NCBI GenBank assembly: GCA_001600455.1
Contig: BCKC01000003.1
Location: forward strand, 4,324,754 to 4,388,753
Reading direction: 5' to 3'
Origin: Endocalyx cinctus
Taxonomy: Eukaryota > Ascomycota > Sordariomycetes > Amphisphaeriales > Apiosporaceae
DNA length: 64,000 nt
Shown here: positions 1-10,448 of the stretch, piece by piece
Layout: every line of letters starts with the position of its first letter
Numbering within the stretch: position 1 is the stretch's first letter
Translations under genes and position numbers: made by a program
Notes under the pieces: model-generated
Told to the model about the DNA's origin: nothing
Databases searched by the model: none
What the model saw: only the letters and a program-made list of their open reading frames with translations

Positions 1-782
1 TGTCTTGCGTTTAACCAGCAACACCAACAAAAGCTACCGTATAGATAGCGGCGAGATAGTCGTTATGTGTCATGAGTATGATAGACAAGAAGAAGCTTGC
101 TGGTAACACGTACTCGTCACACTATCATGTTCACCTGAGGGGTTTGGTAACCGCATGAATATACCGAAAGACCTGCTCTTTTCCGGTATCTTTGATCACA
201 TAAGGAGCTCGACCTAGCACTGTATTGCAATTCAAATACGTAACGTCGACAGAGTTCTAACTATCTGGGAGTTTTGCTATTTCTCGTTGCTTGTCTTGTA
301 GAAGGAAGGATATCGCCTATGCGGCGATCCTCCCGGCTCTTCTACAACGGTCAACTTTCAAATCTGTATTTTAGTAGTAAACATGCTGTAATAACGTGTG
401 CTGCATGCTACCAGGTCGAAAAAAATAATAATACTATAATATTAACAGTACATTTCGAGAATGCCGTCGTAGCGGGTAAACTGTATAACGACCAGATATA
501 TGGTATACGGAATCCTTAAAGCTTCAGTATAATGATAAAATAGTTCCTTTATATTTCTTGCATCATCTTTATGGGAAGAAAAACAAATAAAAAACCTGAA
601 AACTCTTTAATTAGTACATAAATGAAAACGTATTAAATGAGAGATCTATAAAACATGTCTTAAATAAGTATAGTTGCAATTAGCTTAAAAGTATTAGGTT
701 ATATATAAGAAGATAAGATTTAAAGAATTCAAGATCTGATGTTTCTGCTCCCAATTGGAAGTGACGTCCTACAAAAGTAAAT
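1..782. other. Intergenic, no gene seen
   Basis: This AT-rich stretch has no convincing coding region. The longest open frame (274-519) begins at a TTG, has no recognisable domain and is most likely chance. The last 250 bases before the tRNA are very A/T-rich. Confidence 0.5.
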
Positions 783-864
783 GGCCTTTTAGTTCAATGG
801 TAGAATGTGGACCTCCTATGCGTTAGCGAGTCTGAGGTTGCGGGTTCGAGTCCCGTGAAGGTCG
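783..864 (+). tRNA. tRNA-Arg (anticodon CCT) with a 10-nt intron
   Basis: The cloverleaf can be folded by eye. The acceptor stem is 783-789 with 857-863 and the discriminator is G864. The D stem is 792-795/803-806. The anticodon stem is 808-812/830-834. The T arm is 840-844/852-856 around a TTCGAGT loop. The space between the anticodon stems is 17 nt instead of 7. Placing the standard intron after position 37 leaves the loop C-T-CCT-A-A with anticodon CCT at 815-817, so the intron is TGCGTTAGCG (819-828). The gene decodes AGG. Runs of T follow directly, as expected for RNA polymerase III termination. The fold is seen in the sequence; the intron borders are inferred from the canonical tRNA splice position. 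Confidence 0.88.
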
Positions 865-895
865 TATGCAATTTATTATGCTATGTAATAAGTGC

Positions 896-916
896 TTTTT
901 TGCTTTTTTTTTTTTC
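896..916 (+). terminator. Probable Pol III terminator of the tRNA-Arg gene
   Basis: A run of six T (896-901) and then thirteen T (904-916) begins 32 nt after the tRNA end. Oligo-T is the Pol III termination signal. Confidence 0.55.
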
Positions 917-1173
917 TCCTCTTCTCTTTAAGATATTTTACCTTGTTCACTTTACAGAGTATCTTATTGTTCTATTATACAGGTTTAGTTTATTTGATGC
1001 GAGCCGTATCCATTGTTAAAAGAGCATATTCTGATTTCCTTTTTTTTTTTCTTCTCTTTTCTTCCTGAACTGTACATTTTTACCCCACCCTTTCGTAATT
1101 TTGTCGAGGTCACCACTAAAATATGAGGATGGCACGGGTGATTTATGCTGTTAGCCGAGCCCCGACTACGTAT

Positions 1174-1205
1174 AAGTACCTAAGTACCTAAGTACCTAAG
1201 TATTT
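1174..1205. repeat. Tandem 8-mer AAGTACCT
   Basis: Three perfect tandem copies of AAGTACCT plus a decayed fourth (AAGTATTT) lie in the promoter region of the Bre2 gene. Related words occur in several other intergenic regions of the window. The rest of 865-1502 holds no gene. Confidence 0.8.
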
Positions 1206-1502
1206 AAGTATGTAGGTTTTTAAGCCCCTGTCATAATCGACGCGACGTAATCGCTTCCAGGGCGTGTCAACCCGTGTACTTATTAAAAAAAATAAATTCC
1301 AGGCCTTACCTCGTGGAAATTTGGTTTGCATCTTTTACATCATTCTTAATTATTGCCATTGATCTTTTGAATTAAGCATGTCAAATGTGTTTGCCGATTA
1401 AAATAGCTCACTGATCTGAGTACCTAAATTAATAATAAAAATCATATATTTATATTTACTTTATTGATCTACCTAGGCAGTTTATTTGTTACTTCCGTTG
1501 CA

Positions 1503-3458
1503 ATGGCGACCGACGTTGATATTTCCAAGCGACAGGTCACTCCTATTCCTGTACCTGTTCTCCCAGCAACCTCCATACCCCAGAAAAGAGCTCTCGAAGA
1601 TGATCACGTACCTCCTGTATCGTCACCTCTTAATCCCAATCTTAATACTTTTACAGATATAAAATCTAGTAATAACACAAATAATACCTACGACAATAAC
1701 AATACCCCTAACCGCAAAACCCCTTCGCAAGACGATAATACGTCGACCATGTCTCGCGATAAACCCGCCCGTACTAAAAAAGAGTCGCTGAAGAAGCGCG
1801 AATCTAAAGGCGTAGATAGCTCGAGAGCTACACCGGACCCTGCTAAAGTAAAAGAGAATAATCAACCTCCTAACGAGTGCTCCCCGCTCCGGTATAAACT
1901 CGCGCCTCCAAAGCCCTCCGATTTTGAACCTGCGCGCGCTCCCGTTTTCACTTATCACCATACCGTACCTAATTTGGATGGCTCCGATCTTGAGTTCTTC
2001 GAGACATCCGAACAGTGAGTTCTCGCGCAAATCATTATGTATACAACATCTTCTCGTAGCTAACTATTTTAATCTTCGAAAAGTGTTTACAACAAGAAGA
2101 GCTTCCATTATCTACATTGTATAGCCGACCCTGCATTCCCTTCGTCCTTTTACTACCGCCAGACGGAACCGGAACCATACGGTGCACACATCAGCTTCGA
2201 GGATGCCGCCACTCACGTGTATCTCGATCAGTCGGCGCGACATATTACTACAGATAAAGGGTTTCGCATGGCGAGAGCAAACGTCGCTGTGCGTCAGGGT
2301 AGATGGTATTGGGAATGTAAGATTACCCGGGGGACGATCAAGGCGACAGACGACGGTAACAAGCCGGAATCTCATGGGCACGTGCGAATGGGTTTTGCCC
2401 GGCGCGAGGCTTCTCTCGATGCGCCCGTTGGGTTCGACGCTTACAGCTACGGAATTCGAGACGTAGCCGGACAGAAGGTTCACATGTCGCGACCGAAGGA
2501 CTTCTTCCCTCCCGGCGAAGATATTTGCGAAGGTGATGTCGTCGGCTTAGAAATTCAGCTACCGTCGGAACAACTTCATCGAAAGGTGGTCCAGGGCCGC
2601 TACAATCCAGCGGTAGATCTATTATACGAGGAGGAACCAACGGCCGAGGCAGCTAACGTCGTCCGCGATCGCATACCTATTCGTTTCAAGGCGCACATCT
2701 ACTTCGAGAAGATCGATTACCATACCACGAAAGAGCTAGAGGATCTCATGAACCCCGCCCCTAGCTCGTCTACCGCCAGCGCTACCGGAGGCGGCAGAGG
2801 CTCGTCCGCCAGCGATAATCAGCCGAATCCGAATCACTCCATCCCGGCCCTGCGCACGTTACCCAAATCCCACATCAAGGTATACAAAAACGGCGTGCTC
2901 ATGGGGACCCCCTTCACCGACCTCCTCGCCTTCCTACCCCCGGCCTCCAAGCCGCAAGCCCAAGTCGGCGCTAGGGAGGGCATGGACGACGGCATGCTGG
3001 GGTATTACCCGGCCGTGAGCGTCTTCCGCGGCGGCGCGGCCGAGGTGAACTTCGGGCCCGATTTCTGGTACCCGCCTCCGGGTTACGAGAAAGGGAGCAG
3101 CAGCAAGGCGGAGGAGGACGAAGGGGACGTGGATATGGTCGACGCCGGCACGGACGACAACGAAACGGTCACGGTGGCGAACGGCGCTCAGAGCAATGAC
3201 GATAAATCCGTTCCTTTGCGGCCCGTGACGGAACGTTACGACGAGCAGATCGTGGAGGATATAGTGGCGGACCTGATCGACGAGGTCGACTTCTGGATCC
3301 GCGACGGCGCTAGGGACGACGTGGGCGCCTCGACCGCCTTGCTCCTTCGCGACGATAAGACCGGCGTTGACGCGGATACCGAATCGGACCTTATGGCTAA
3401 CGGACTGTTGATGGCACCGGCGAGAGAGGAGATCAAGGAATTGGTTCAGGATGACTAA
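1503..3458 (+). CDS. bre2: COMPASS histone H3K4 methyltransferase complex subunit Bre2/Ash2 (SPRY domain)
   Basis: The model has two exons, 1503-2014 and 2084-3458, giving 628 aa. The intron has a GTGAGT donor and a CTAAC branch site at 2060-2064. Exon 2 opens with YNKKSFHYLHCIADPAFP and continues with FYYRQTEPEPYGAHISFED. The SPRY core follows (about residues 225-345) with DQSARHITTDKGFRMARANV and GRWYWECKI, which is the Ash2/Bre2 signature. The first 170 residues are low-complexity and basic/serine-rich. The C-terminal part (about 400-628) completes the second half of the Ash2-type domain (HIKVYKNGVLMGTPFTDL, VNFGPDFWYPPPG). In this family the protein binds the Set1 complex in the nucleus and supports H3K4 di- and trimethylation. 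The ATG at 1503 sits in a good context (GCAATGGC); upstream in-frame starts are non-ATG. The exon 2 acceptor AAAG is slightly unusual. Confidence 0.9.
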
Positions 3459-3712
3459 TTTTTTTTTTTTTTTTAATTAAATCATCGTAAAAAGATTTTT
3501 CTCAACCTTGAGTGTGTGGCCTGTTGTACATATAGGTTTAACTTATGTCCCCTCACAAAATAAAAAGTGACTTGACGATGACGCGAGCTTATACTCTACT
3601 CCCTCAAATATCAACCAACATTCATTCCCCTTCCCCTTCTTCACCCGAATAACCCTCCCGTTCGTTTCTATCTATAGCCCCTTCCACCTTCGACCTTCAA
3701 CCTTCACAAGAG

Positions 3713-4265
3713 ATGGAAGTACGTAGTCCAAGTGTAGGTAACGGCTGATAGAGCACATGTAAGCCCAGCGAGCCCGATCATGGTATCCCTGTCACGAAAC
3801 CACCGTACCGGCCTTTGCCACTCTACCCTCACGACGGACAAGGATTCGTCGTCGGCGGTCGCGATAGCTTGAAACCTTCTAGCTTCGTCGATTCTGCTAT
3901 ACGATGATGATAGAGACGAGGAAAAAAAGAGGGGATGTGATTAGTTTATTTTTTTTTTCTCCTTATGTGTGTTTGTGTGGAAGGAAATGTACAAGACGAA
4001 AAAAAAAGTCAAGAGAGAAAAAAAAAGACTTACAACACCCATTCAAACGGAGTAAATATTTCCCCCCAATATTTCCCTCCTGTGAACTCGTAGAATGTCA
4101 TCGCCGACGGGGGTGGGGGCGGCGATCCCGGCGGCACCGCTCGCCAGCACGGCGATGCTCGCGTCTGTTGTGGTATCGGTGGTGGCGGCGACGTTAGGGA
4201 AGATGAGTCCGGTTCAGAACTTCGCTCGAGATTCTATTATGTACTTTATGATGAATATGATATAG
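3713..4265 (+). CDS. Candidate small split gene for a C-terminally membrane-spanning protein, splice pattern unresolved
   Basis: Two protein-like blocks follow a CT-rich promoter-like tract (3600-3712). Block 1 starts at ATG 3713. If a 45-nt intron (3719-3763, donor GTACGT, CTGAT branch) is removed, it reads through 3764-3907 and contains HGIPVTKPPYRPLPLYPHDG, ending at TGA 3905-3907. Block 2 begins after a good acceptor (CTCGTAG, ending 4093) and reads 4095-4265 as 56 residues. It includes a clear hydrophobic helix (LASTAMLASVVVSVVAATLG) followed by MSPVQNFARDSIMYFMMNMI and a stop. The GC-rich codon use of block 2 contrasts with the poly(A/T) sequence between the blocks. No GT donor joins the two blocks in the preferred frames, so either a third exon is missed or they belong to two genes. 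I do not recognise the family. The helix would fit a small organelle membrane protein, which is inference only. Confidence 0.35.
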
Positions 4266-4851
4266 TATCGACGCACGCGCGCGCTGGTGAACGGTACTTA
4301 CGATTGATAACATTATTAGCCTAGTGGGTTTGTGTACGTCGAGTGAAGAGGGTGGTAATTGTTCACTTTGAACTTTGATCCTTTTTTTTTTTTTTGTCAA
4401 CTGATCCTTCTATGTATCGGGATTTGAATACGAAAGGTTTTTTAGGGTTTTAGATGAGTAAACAAGTCAATATCTGAACAGGTCTATCGTTGATTTTTAT
4501 TTATCCTTTTTTTCCCCATCTCTTTTTTCCCATGAAACGAACGGGTAACTTTAATTATTCCGTGTAGTCGTACCTACTAAGAGTAAAACCTCGAGGATAC
4601 AGTTGATAATCTCCTCAGATCCCAACCGGCAAATATGGCTCTGGCTCTGTCTCTGAGCTATATCCCACGTCGGTAGCGGAAGAGATAAATAAATAAGATG
4701 GAAGGCTTAGATTCTTCCTCAGATAAATAGTCCCTGTTTAGAACATCTACATCTGCATGCACACTCGCATAACCTTTAATTATCGAGTTCCCGATATAAG
4801 CAAAATAAAAAAGATGTTGCTGGGAAGAAAAAAAAAAGGGGGTTGAAAGAT
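4266..4851. other. Intergenic, no gene seen
   Basis: This is the 3' region shared by the candidate small gene and the minus-strand MIT/coiled-coil gene. It contains poly(T) runs and no supported coding sequence. Confidence 0.5.
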
Positions 4852-6441
4852 TCAAGCTAAGCTAGGCGACCTCCATCCTTCCTCGGGGGTCTCGGAACTT
4901 CCCTGCGCTCCTCCAGCCCGCCTCGCCTTCGCCCCCGCCTTGAGCTGATCCCATCTCTCCCTGTACCGGTTTAGGTTGGCGCGAACCTTGGTGTAGCTTT
5001 CCTCGAGGTCTTCTATCTGCTTGGACATGGTGATGACCTGCTCCTTCAAGTCCCTGTTCTCCTTTATGAGGGCCTCCTCGGTCAACGAACCAGGTTTGGT
5101 ACCGGAGCTACCGGAGACGGAAGCCAGCGGCGAGCCGGGCCGCATCAGCCGCATGCTCTCGGCCAGCCTCATGCCCGAGTTTTGAGACATAGACTCGAAC
5201 GCGTGCAGCCGCTTGCTGAGCTTGTCGAGCATATCCTTGAGACCTTTATTCTCCAGGAGCACCTCCTCGACCAGGTTCGCGAGCTCCTTGTCGGACCGGT
5301 GTCTCCCGCCTCCCCGTCTCCTCGTCGCGGGCGGATGGGGCGCCTGGGATTCCCGGGCGTCGACGAAGTCCTCCTCGTCCGGCTCTTCGGGCGAGTAAGC
5401 GCCTTCCCCGCGAACGGGCCCTCCCATCCGACGCTTTTCTTTGTCCGCGTAGGTGAGGATGCTGGCGTACGAGGCCGTGTGCCCGCTCGTGGGCACGACG
5501 TAGAACGAGTCGTTGGCGGACTGGCCGTCGCGCGCGATAGCCTTGAGAGCGGCTTTGGAATATATCTTCTTCAGGTCCGGTTCCGCGTACGCCGAAGCCG
5601 AGGGCTTGACGATCCTGCTGCTCCTCTTCTGCACGGGGGAGTCCGGCGCGGGCGTGGACGGAACGGCGTTGGCCTCGTCGGACTGCTCTTCGCTGATGAG
5701 GGGGAGGCCGGCGAAAGCGAGAGGCGCCGAGATACGGTTGATTATGCTGCCCATCGCGCTGTAGAACCTGGAGAAGCCGTCGTCGTTCGCGGCCGCGTTC
5801 GCTTCTTCGACTTCCGGCTCCGGCGCCGCCGTCGTCTTTCCCGGCGAGGCGGGCGAGGCGGCCTTGTCGGCGGTCCCCAACATGTCCTGCATTTTCGTAC
5901 GGCCGGTCCTACGCGACGCGACTTCCATGTTTCCTGGAGCTTCGGTATTCGAGACGCTGGGGCTCAGCGGTTGAGATCGATATTTTGACCGGATCCCGCG
6001 GGCCGAAGCCAGATTGCTGGCTATTGACGCACCGAGATCACGAGAAGGATATTTCGTTTGTTTTGGAAGCGTCGGCATGGGTTGGGCATTCTTCTCGCTC
6101 GTGTTTCCTCCGGATGTATCTGATTTTGCGGTAGCGAACGTATTCGTTGTATTAGGAGAGGCCCCCTCTTTCTCATCCAGTTGTGAGCCATCTTCGGAGG
6201 CGCCCTGGGAGGTGGTAGATTTGAGAGGGACCTGCAATAGCTCGGAGAGGGTTCGATGATGTTTCTCGAGAAGCTTCAATGTTCTTAAAGCTTCGACGCT
6301 CGTGGTAGTCTTAGCTGCGTTAGAGAATTCGCCAGCTGCCCGAGTGTGCTCGTTAACGGCAACGGTAGTATCGGAAGTATGTGTCGCTACGGATGCAGCT
6401 TTTGCATGATCGTGAGCTTTTATCAATGGAGACGACTCCAT
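4852..6441 (-). CDS. MIT-like and coiled-coil protein, possible Atg38/NRBF2 homologue
   Basis: This is a single uninterrupted frame of 529 aa. Residues about 5-75 form a helical MIT-like hairpin (PLIKAHDHAKAASVATHTSD, then EHTRAAGEFSNAA and LRTLKLLEKHHRTLSELLQV). The middle (80-370) is disordered and Ser/Pro/Ala-rich. Two coiled-coil segments close the protein, one around 385-420 (LANLVEEVLLENKGLKDMLDKL) and one around 455-502 (ENRDLKEQVITMSKQIEDLEESYTKV). An N-terminal MIT domain with a C-terminal coiled coil is the architecture of Atg38/NRBF2, a regulatory subunit of the autophagy PI3-kinase complex I. That assignment rests on architecture and motif resemblance only. Another MIT-domain adaptor is possible. 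The gene is divergent from the SRR1-like gene, with about 1 kb between their starts. Confidence 0.72.
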   Translation of the reverse strand: MESSPLIKAHDHAKAASVATHTSDTTVAVNEHTRAAGEFSNAAKTTTSVEALRTLKLLEKHHRTLSELLQVPLKSTTSQGASEDGSQLDEKEGASPNTTNTFATAKSDTSGGNTSEKNAQPMPTLPKQTKYPSRDLGASIASNLASARGIRSKYRSQPLSPSVSNTEAPGNMEVASRRTGRTKMQDMLGTADKAASPASPGKTTAAPEPEVEEANAAANDDGFSRFYSAMGSIINRISAPLAFAGLPLISEEQSDEANAVPSTPAPDSPVQKRSSRIVKPSASAYAEPDLKKIYSKAALKAIARDGQSANDSFYVVPTSGHTASYASILTYADKEKRRMGGPVRGEGAYSPEEPDEEDFVDARESQAPHPPATRRRGGGRHRSDKELANLVEEVLLENKGLKDMLDKLSKRLHAFESMSQNSGMRLAESMRLMRPGSPLASVSGSSGTKPGSLTEEALIKENRDLKEQVITMSKQIEDLEESYTKVRANLNRYRERWDQLKAGAKARRAGGAQGSSETPEEGWRSPSLA

Positions 6442-7438
6442 TATGCCGAGGATTTCAACTATGATGAGTAGAGGAGGACGGCAAGTTTTCTGCGAAGGTA
6501 CGTTGGAGTAAATGAAGCATATACCAAGAATTTGTCTCTACGTATATTTATCACCGATGAACATGACGCAAACTTGAACAAAATCAAGTCAACGAGTGTA
6601 AATGTGGATTAAGAGAGGTTCCAAAGGAAGTATAGTGGCGTATTTAGTAGGTAATGTTTCACGGTGCTAACAGTATGAATACTTAGGTAAGTACCTAAGC
6701 GCAGCTAAGTCGATAAGGTATCGAAATACGGTAAATCAAGTTAGCGTATTTCTGGGCTGTGGGGTTGCTGCTTTTGCTCAGGTAGCTCAGGCTCAGTCAA
6801 TTCTCAAGTGACTAAGCTACGGTCTTAAAAACGGTTTAGAAAACGGTTAACTTATAAAACTACACACCAGGGCTGCAAGCCTGAGGCGGTGATAAAAAAA
6901 AAAAACTCGCGCATTTTTTTATAACATTTTGACTTACGAGCAATACCACATAGATTCATAATATATGCCTAAGATATATAAAAATTAAAAGACATCTTGA
7001 AAATTGTTGTCTTTTTCTCTTTCTATCTATATAACTGTTATTATTATTGCTTATTTCTTTGTATCAAAAATTTACATATGAAATCGGTAACTCCTGGTGA
7101 TCTTGAGGTGGTGCGCGAGCTATTTTGATCACCGTCTGTCTGTCTGCCTGCCTGCCTGCCTGCCCGCCTGCATATATATAATAGTAGAGGAACATCAGCC
7201 GGGGGCTTCCAAATGCAGTACGGCATGAGGGAACAATGATAGAGTTCGTACAGTAGTAGGTGCTCGTAGATATTGCCCATACATCCCGCATTGATGGATG
7301 CCTAGATTTACTACTCTGTACATATAAATCACTTTTACTGACATCAAAAACTAACCACGCCAACTTATCACTCTTTATACCCATTTTGTACCTCGCTTTA
7401 CCACACCCTCACTGTTTCAGTCGTTTAGTATCATTACT
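6442..7438. other. Divergent intergenic region with CTGY microsatellite
   Basis: The region separates the divergently transcribed MIT/coiled-coil and SRR1-like genes. It holds a GTCTGTCTGCCTGCC-type tetranucleotide tract at 7134-7171 and the word ACTTAGGTAAGTACCTAAG near 6680. No gene is supported. Confidence 0.55.
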
Positions 7439-8568
7439 ATGTTACCTCAAACTCAACCAAAAGCAAATAACACTCAAGATGACCTAAAAATCATTCAAAT
7501 GCAGACGGCAAATAATGAGATAAGGACTATCTACAATAACAATACCCCACTGTTTACGAAAGATGCTATACGAAAGGTCGGCGAAGAACTTGAGATATGT
7601 CGAAAAGATCCCTTAAGTAGTTGTCATATCACTTTACCAGGCATCAATGGAATTAATTATAAAACCTACGTTTCTCCTTTCCCGCCACAGAGTTCACCGA
7701 CTAGAGAACAGCATCTCGGCGGATCGACATGGTAAATATTTCAACTTTTACATGTCAATTATTTTATATTAACCAAAGTAACAGGATTATCTCTTATCAC
7801 CCCATTGAATATCTTACAATTACAAGAGATATCATGTCTTTTTCCCCCGAGACTGCCTACCTTCCAATGACAATCTCCGCTTGTATCAGAGAAATAGATT
7901 CTATCCCTCATTGCCCTGATAATGAAAACATGACTACTGAAGAACTATATACGACTTTCCATACGATGAAACGAAAATGGGAGTTAAGCGAATATTATAA
8001 ACAGCTTCAAGCAGCATTCGCTACAGTAAAACCCCCTTTTACTTTAACTCACATTATTGGTGTTGCGTTAGGGCCTCCTATCATGAGATCTTCAATCAAT
8101 CATGATTCTACAAATCAACATATATTGATATCCACCGTTGAGTCAATATTACGTCAATACGGGGTCTTGCCAAAGTCATCTAAACGCTATATACAAGATC
8201 CGGTATACACACAAGAAGATAAATATATTCTATCTTCGGCAGGGTTCATCGTTCTCGATGATCCTCAAGCTTTTCTATTGCTGGATGGTTCTAGTATCCT
8301 CGTTTCAATTGACCCTGATGCCGCGGTAAAGCAGATCGTGGCAGATATTTGCCGGCCAGGCATCATAATATGGCTGAGAAAGAATGATTCGATTTATCTG
8401 TAAGTAACTGAAAACATATGCATCATATAGTTATAATACCTAACTTCTTATAGGACAGACCCGGATTCTCCAAGGGTAGATAAAATGATTGAGAATGATT
8501 ATTACGAGTTGGGATTCCCGTTTCATGAGTCGTTTGGTGATTTGGTTATGTATGTTAGAAAGGTATGA
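7439..8568 (+). CDS. SRR1-like domain protein
   Basis: Three exons (7439-7731, 7785-8399, 8454-8568) join in frame to give 340 aa; the introns are 53 and 54 nt. The first donor is GTAAAT with acceptor ACAG, the second GTAAGT with acceptor TATAG. The SRR1-like core occupies about residues 170-330. It includes THIIGVALGPP, a family-like DPVYTQEDKYILSSAGFIVL segment, SILVSIDPDAAVKQIVADIC, and a C-terminal ENDYYELGFPFHESFGDLVMY. SRR1 proteins are known from plant circadian/light signalling and yeast Ber1 (microtubule-related). Fungal paralogues of this type are mostly uncharacterised, so no function is claimed. The gene is visibly more AT-rich than its neighbours. Confidence 0.75.
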
Positions 8569-10448
8569 TAGTTTACTTACTACTTACTGTGTGTAATTAA
8601 CGATATGGGAAATGACGGTTGTCATGGTTGAAACTGAAACTGACAAAAATCAGTCACAGGATTATTATATATAAAACTGATTCTGTTCTGGTATTATTCA
8701 AAGGACAAAATGCATGGCCAACTATGAGAATGAAGTTGTAAATACATTAATAGGGGCTTCTGGATTTCAGTGCAGCCATATGACTCGCAAATCGTAAGAT
8801 ACCTATTACAAGTATAGTTATACTTGTAGTTAACTGACAGATGAGATAGAGCTCTATTAATTTAGAAGTTTAAAAGAACTACGTTCCCTGGCCGAATAGC
8901 TTAATTTTCAAGTTAAAGGGTTGCGCTCTCGGCAAGTAGAAGTGAAAAGAAAAGGGGTAAAAGTACCTAGGTATGAGAGAGTGTGTATTACGTAATATAC
9001 TATCTCCCACGCTTTTTTTCTAAGAGACAACTCCATTTTCAAGTTAAAGAAGGGCAGGGTTACGAGGTTGAGGCCCGGGAGATAAGATCTGAGATAAGAT
9101 CTGAGCTGCGTGCTCTGCAGAAGGAATCGCCTTAAAAAAAAAAAAACGAAAAAGATGGTTACAATTATTGACCTGGTATCTTGCTTCTGACGGCTTCTAT
9201 ATTCTTTTATTCAATAAGCGACTTCTTAGGAAGTCGTATAATTTTAAGTTAATAAAACGGCCCTTTCCGTTTGTTACGGTATTTTTTTTTTTTTTATACT
9301 ATTCAAGAAGTTGTGCAGGTTTATTCCTTTTTTACTTGGGTAAAAGTGGATGTAGCTCAGGCTAAAAGCGGCATGGCTCAGGTTTACATAGTAAGTCCTG
9401 ATTTGAATTGAATTGGTAAGAGTTATACAGGCTGACAGGTATCTACTTGGTAGTGTCCAATACCTATACGACTTACCTTACGTAGTACATACAGTAGTAC
9501 GTTGTATGTGAATAAGTGTGGGGGAACTATACGGAGTTATAGTGGATTTTGGTGCAGTAGTGTTTGACTAGGCTAGACAAATAGGCAATGTATTATTGAA
9601 GGTCAAGCCCTTTTCCGTCATTCTCTTCACCGAAATGGCAGCTTAATAGGGCTTAGTAACTATTGGAAACACTATAATAAGCCGCGAATACGTATGTGTA
9701 TAGCATGTACTCTCTAAATGGTCAGATGGGGGTATCATGATCAGATAAAGGTAGGTGAGGTATAGCTGGGTAGGTGTAAGGGGATTAGGGATTACCAGGG
9801 GGTTTAAGGACTTAAATCCCGATGATGATACTGAAAGCTTGTATCAAAATTGCAACACTACTACTAATAATAAGTCAAATACTTGCCTAGCAACCTCCAG
9901 GGCTACTAGGTAAGAAAATATTAAAAGGAAGCGGGGGAAGCAACAAACCGAAGAAACAAGAAGTGTGTCTCTATCTGTTCTGTCGGTTCTGTCTGTCATC
10001 CGAAAAAGTTCTTGAAACATATATTAATATAGAATAACTACTTAATTCCGAGCAACCTATTCTTATCCTATATTTCTCTCACTCGTTTCATTATTCTTAT
10101 ATGCTTTTCCTTTTTTTTTTTTGTCTTTCTAAGTTGATGTACACTAATTAATGATTATTCTGTATTAAAAGAGCATCATAGCTATACAGAAGAGAAATAT
10201 GTATTCGATTCATACGGTATCAGTATCGATATAATCGAATAATCAAGCTATATCGCGCGACATTTGTTTCGATACATCTCACTCGTTACAGACTTTATTG
10301 TCCGTCTTTGTTCCAGTTTTAAAAGGATTCCATCATCTCATGGCTTTTGCGATTATCGATATTGACAACTGACTCCTTTTATCATACCTGGATTATTCTA
10401 TCGAACTTTATAGCAGACCTCTCTTGACTTTTAGTCATCGAAGTCGCT
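8569..10448. other. Intergenic 1.9 kb with short direct repeats
   Basis: No gene is supported. A 15-mer ATTTTCAAGTTAAAG occurs at 8904-8918 and 9035-9049. A 12-mer GAGATAAGATCT is tandemly duplicated at 9079-9102. Poly(T) and poly(A) runs are frequent. The last 400 bases presumably carry the promoter of the GRAM/VASt gene. Confidence 0.5.
9079..9102. repeat. Tandem duplication of a 12-mer
   Basis: GAGATAAGATCT is repeated twice head-to-tail in intergenic DNA. Confidence 0.85.

Noticed and set aside
274..519. An 81-codon open frame at the window start
   Set aside because: It begins at a non-ATG codon and has AT-driven composition.
5182..5988. A 268-codon plus-strand frame opposite the MIT/coiled-coil gene
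   Set aside because: It is Arg/Gly/Val-rich low-complexity sequence, antisense to a well-supported gene.
8886..8945. tRNA-like string near the SRR1-like gene
   Set aside because: No acceptor or T-arm pairing can be formed.
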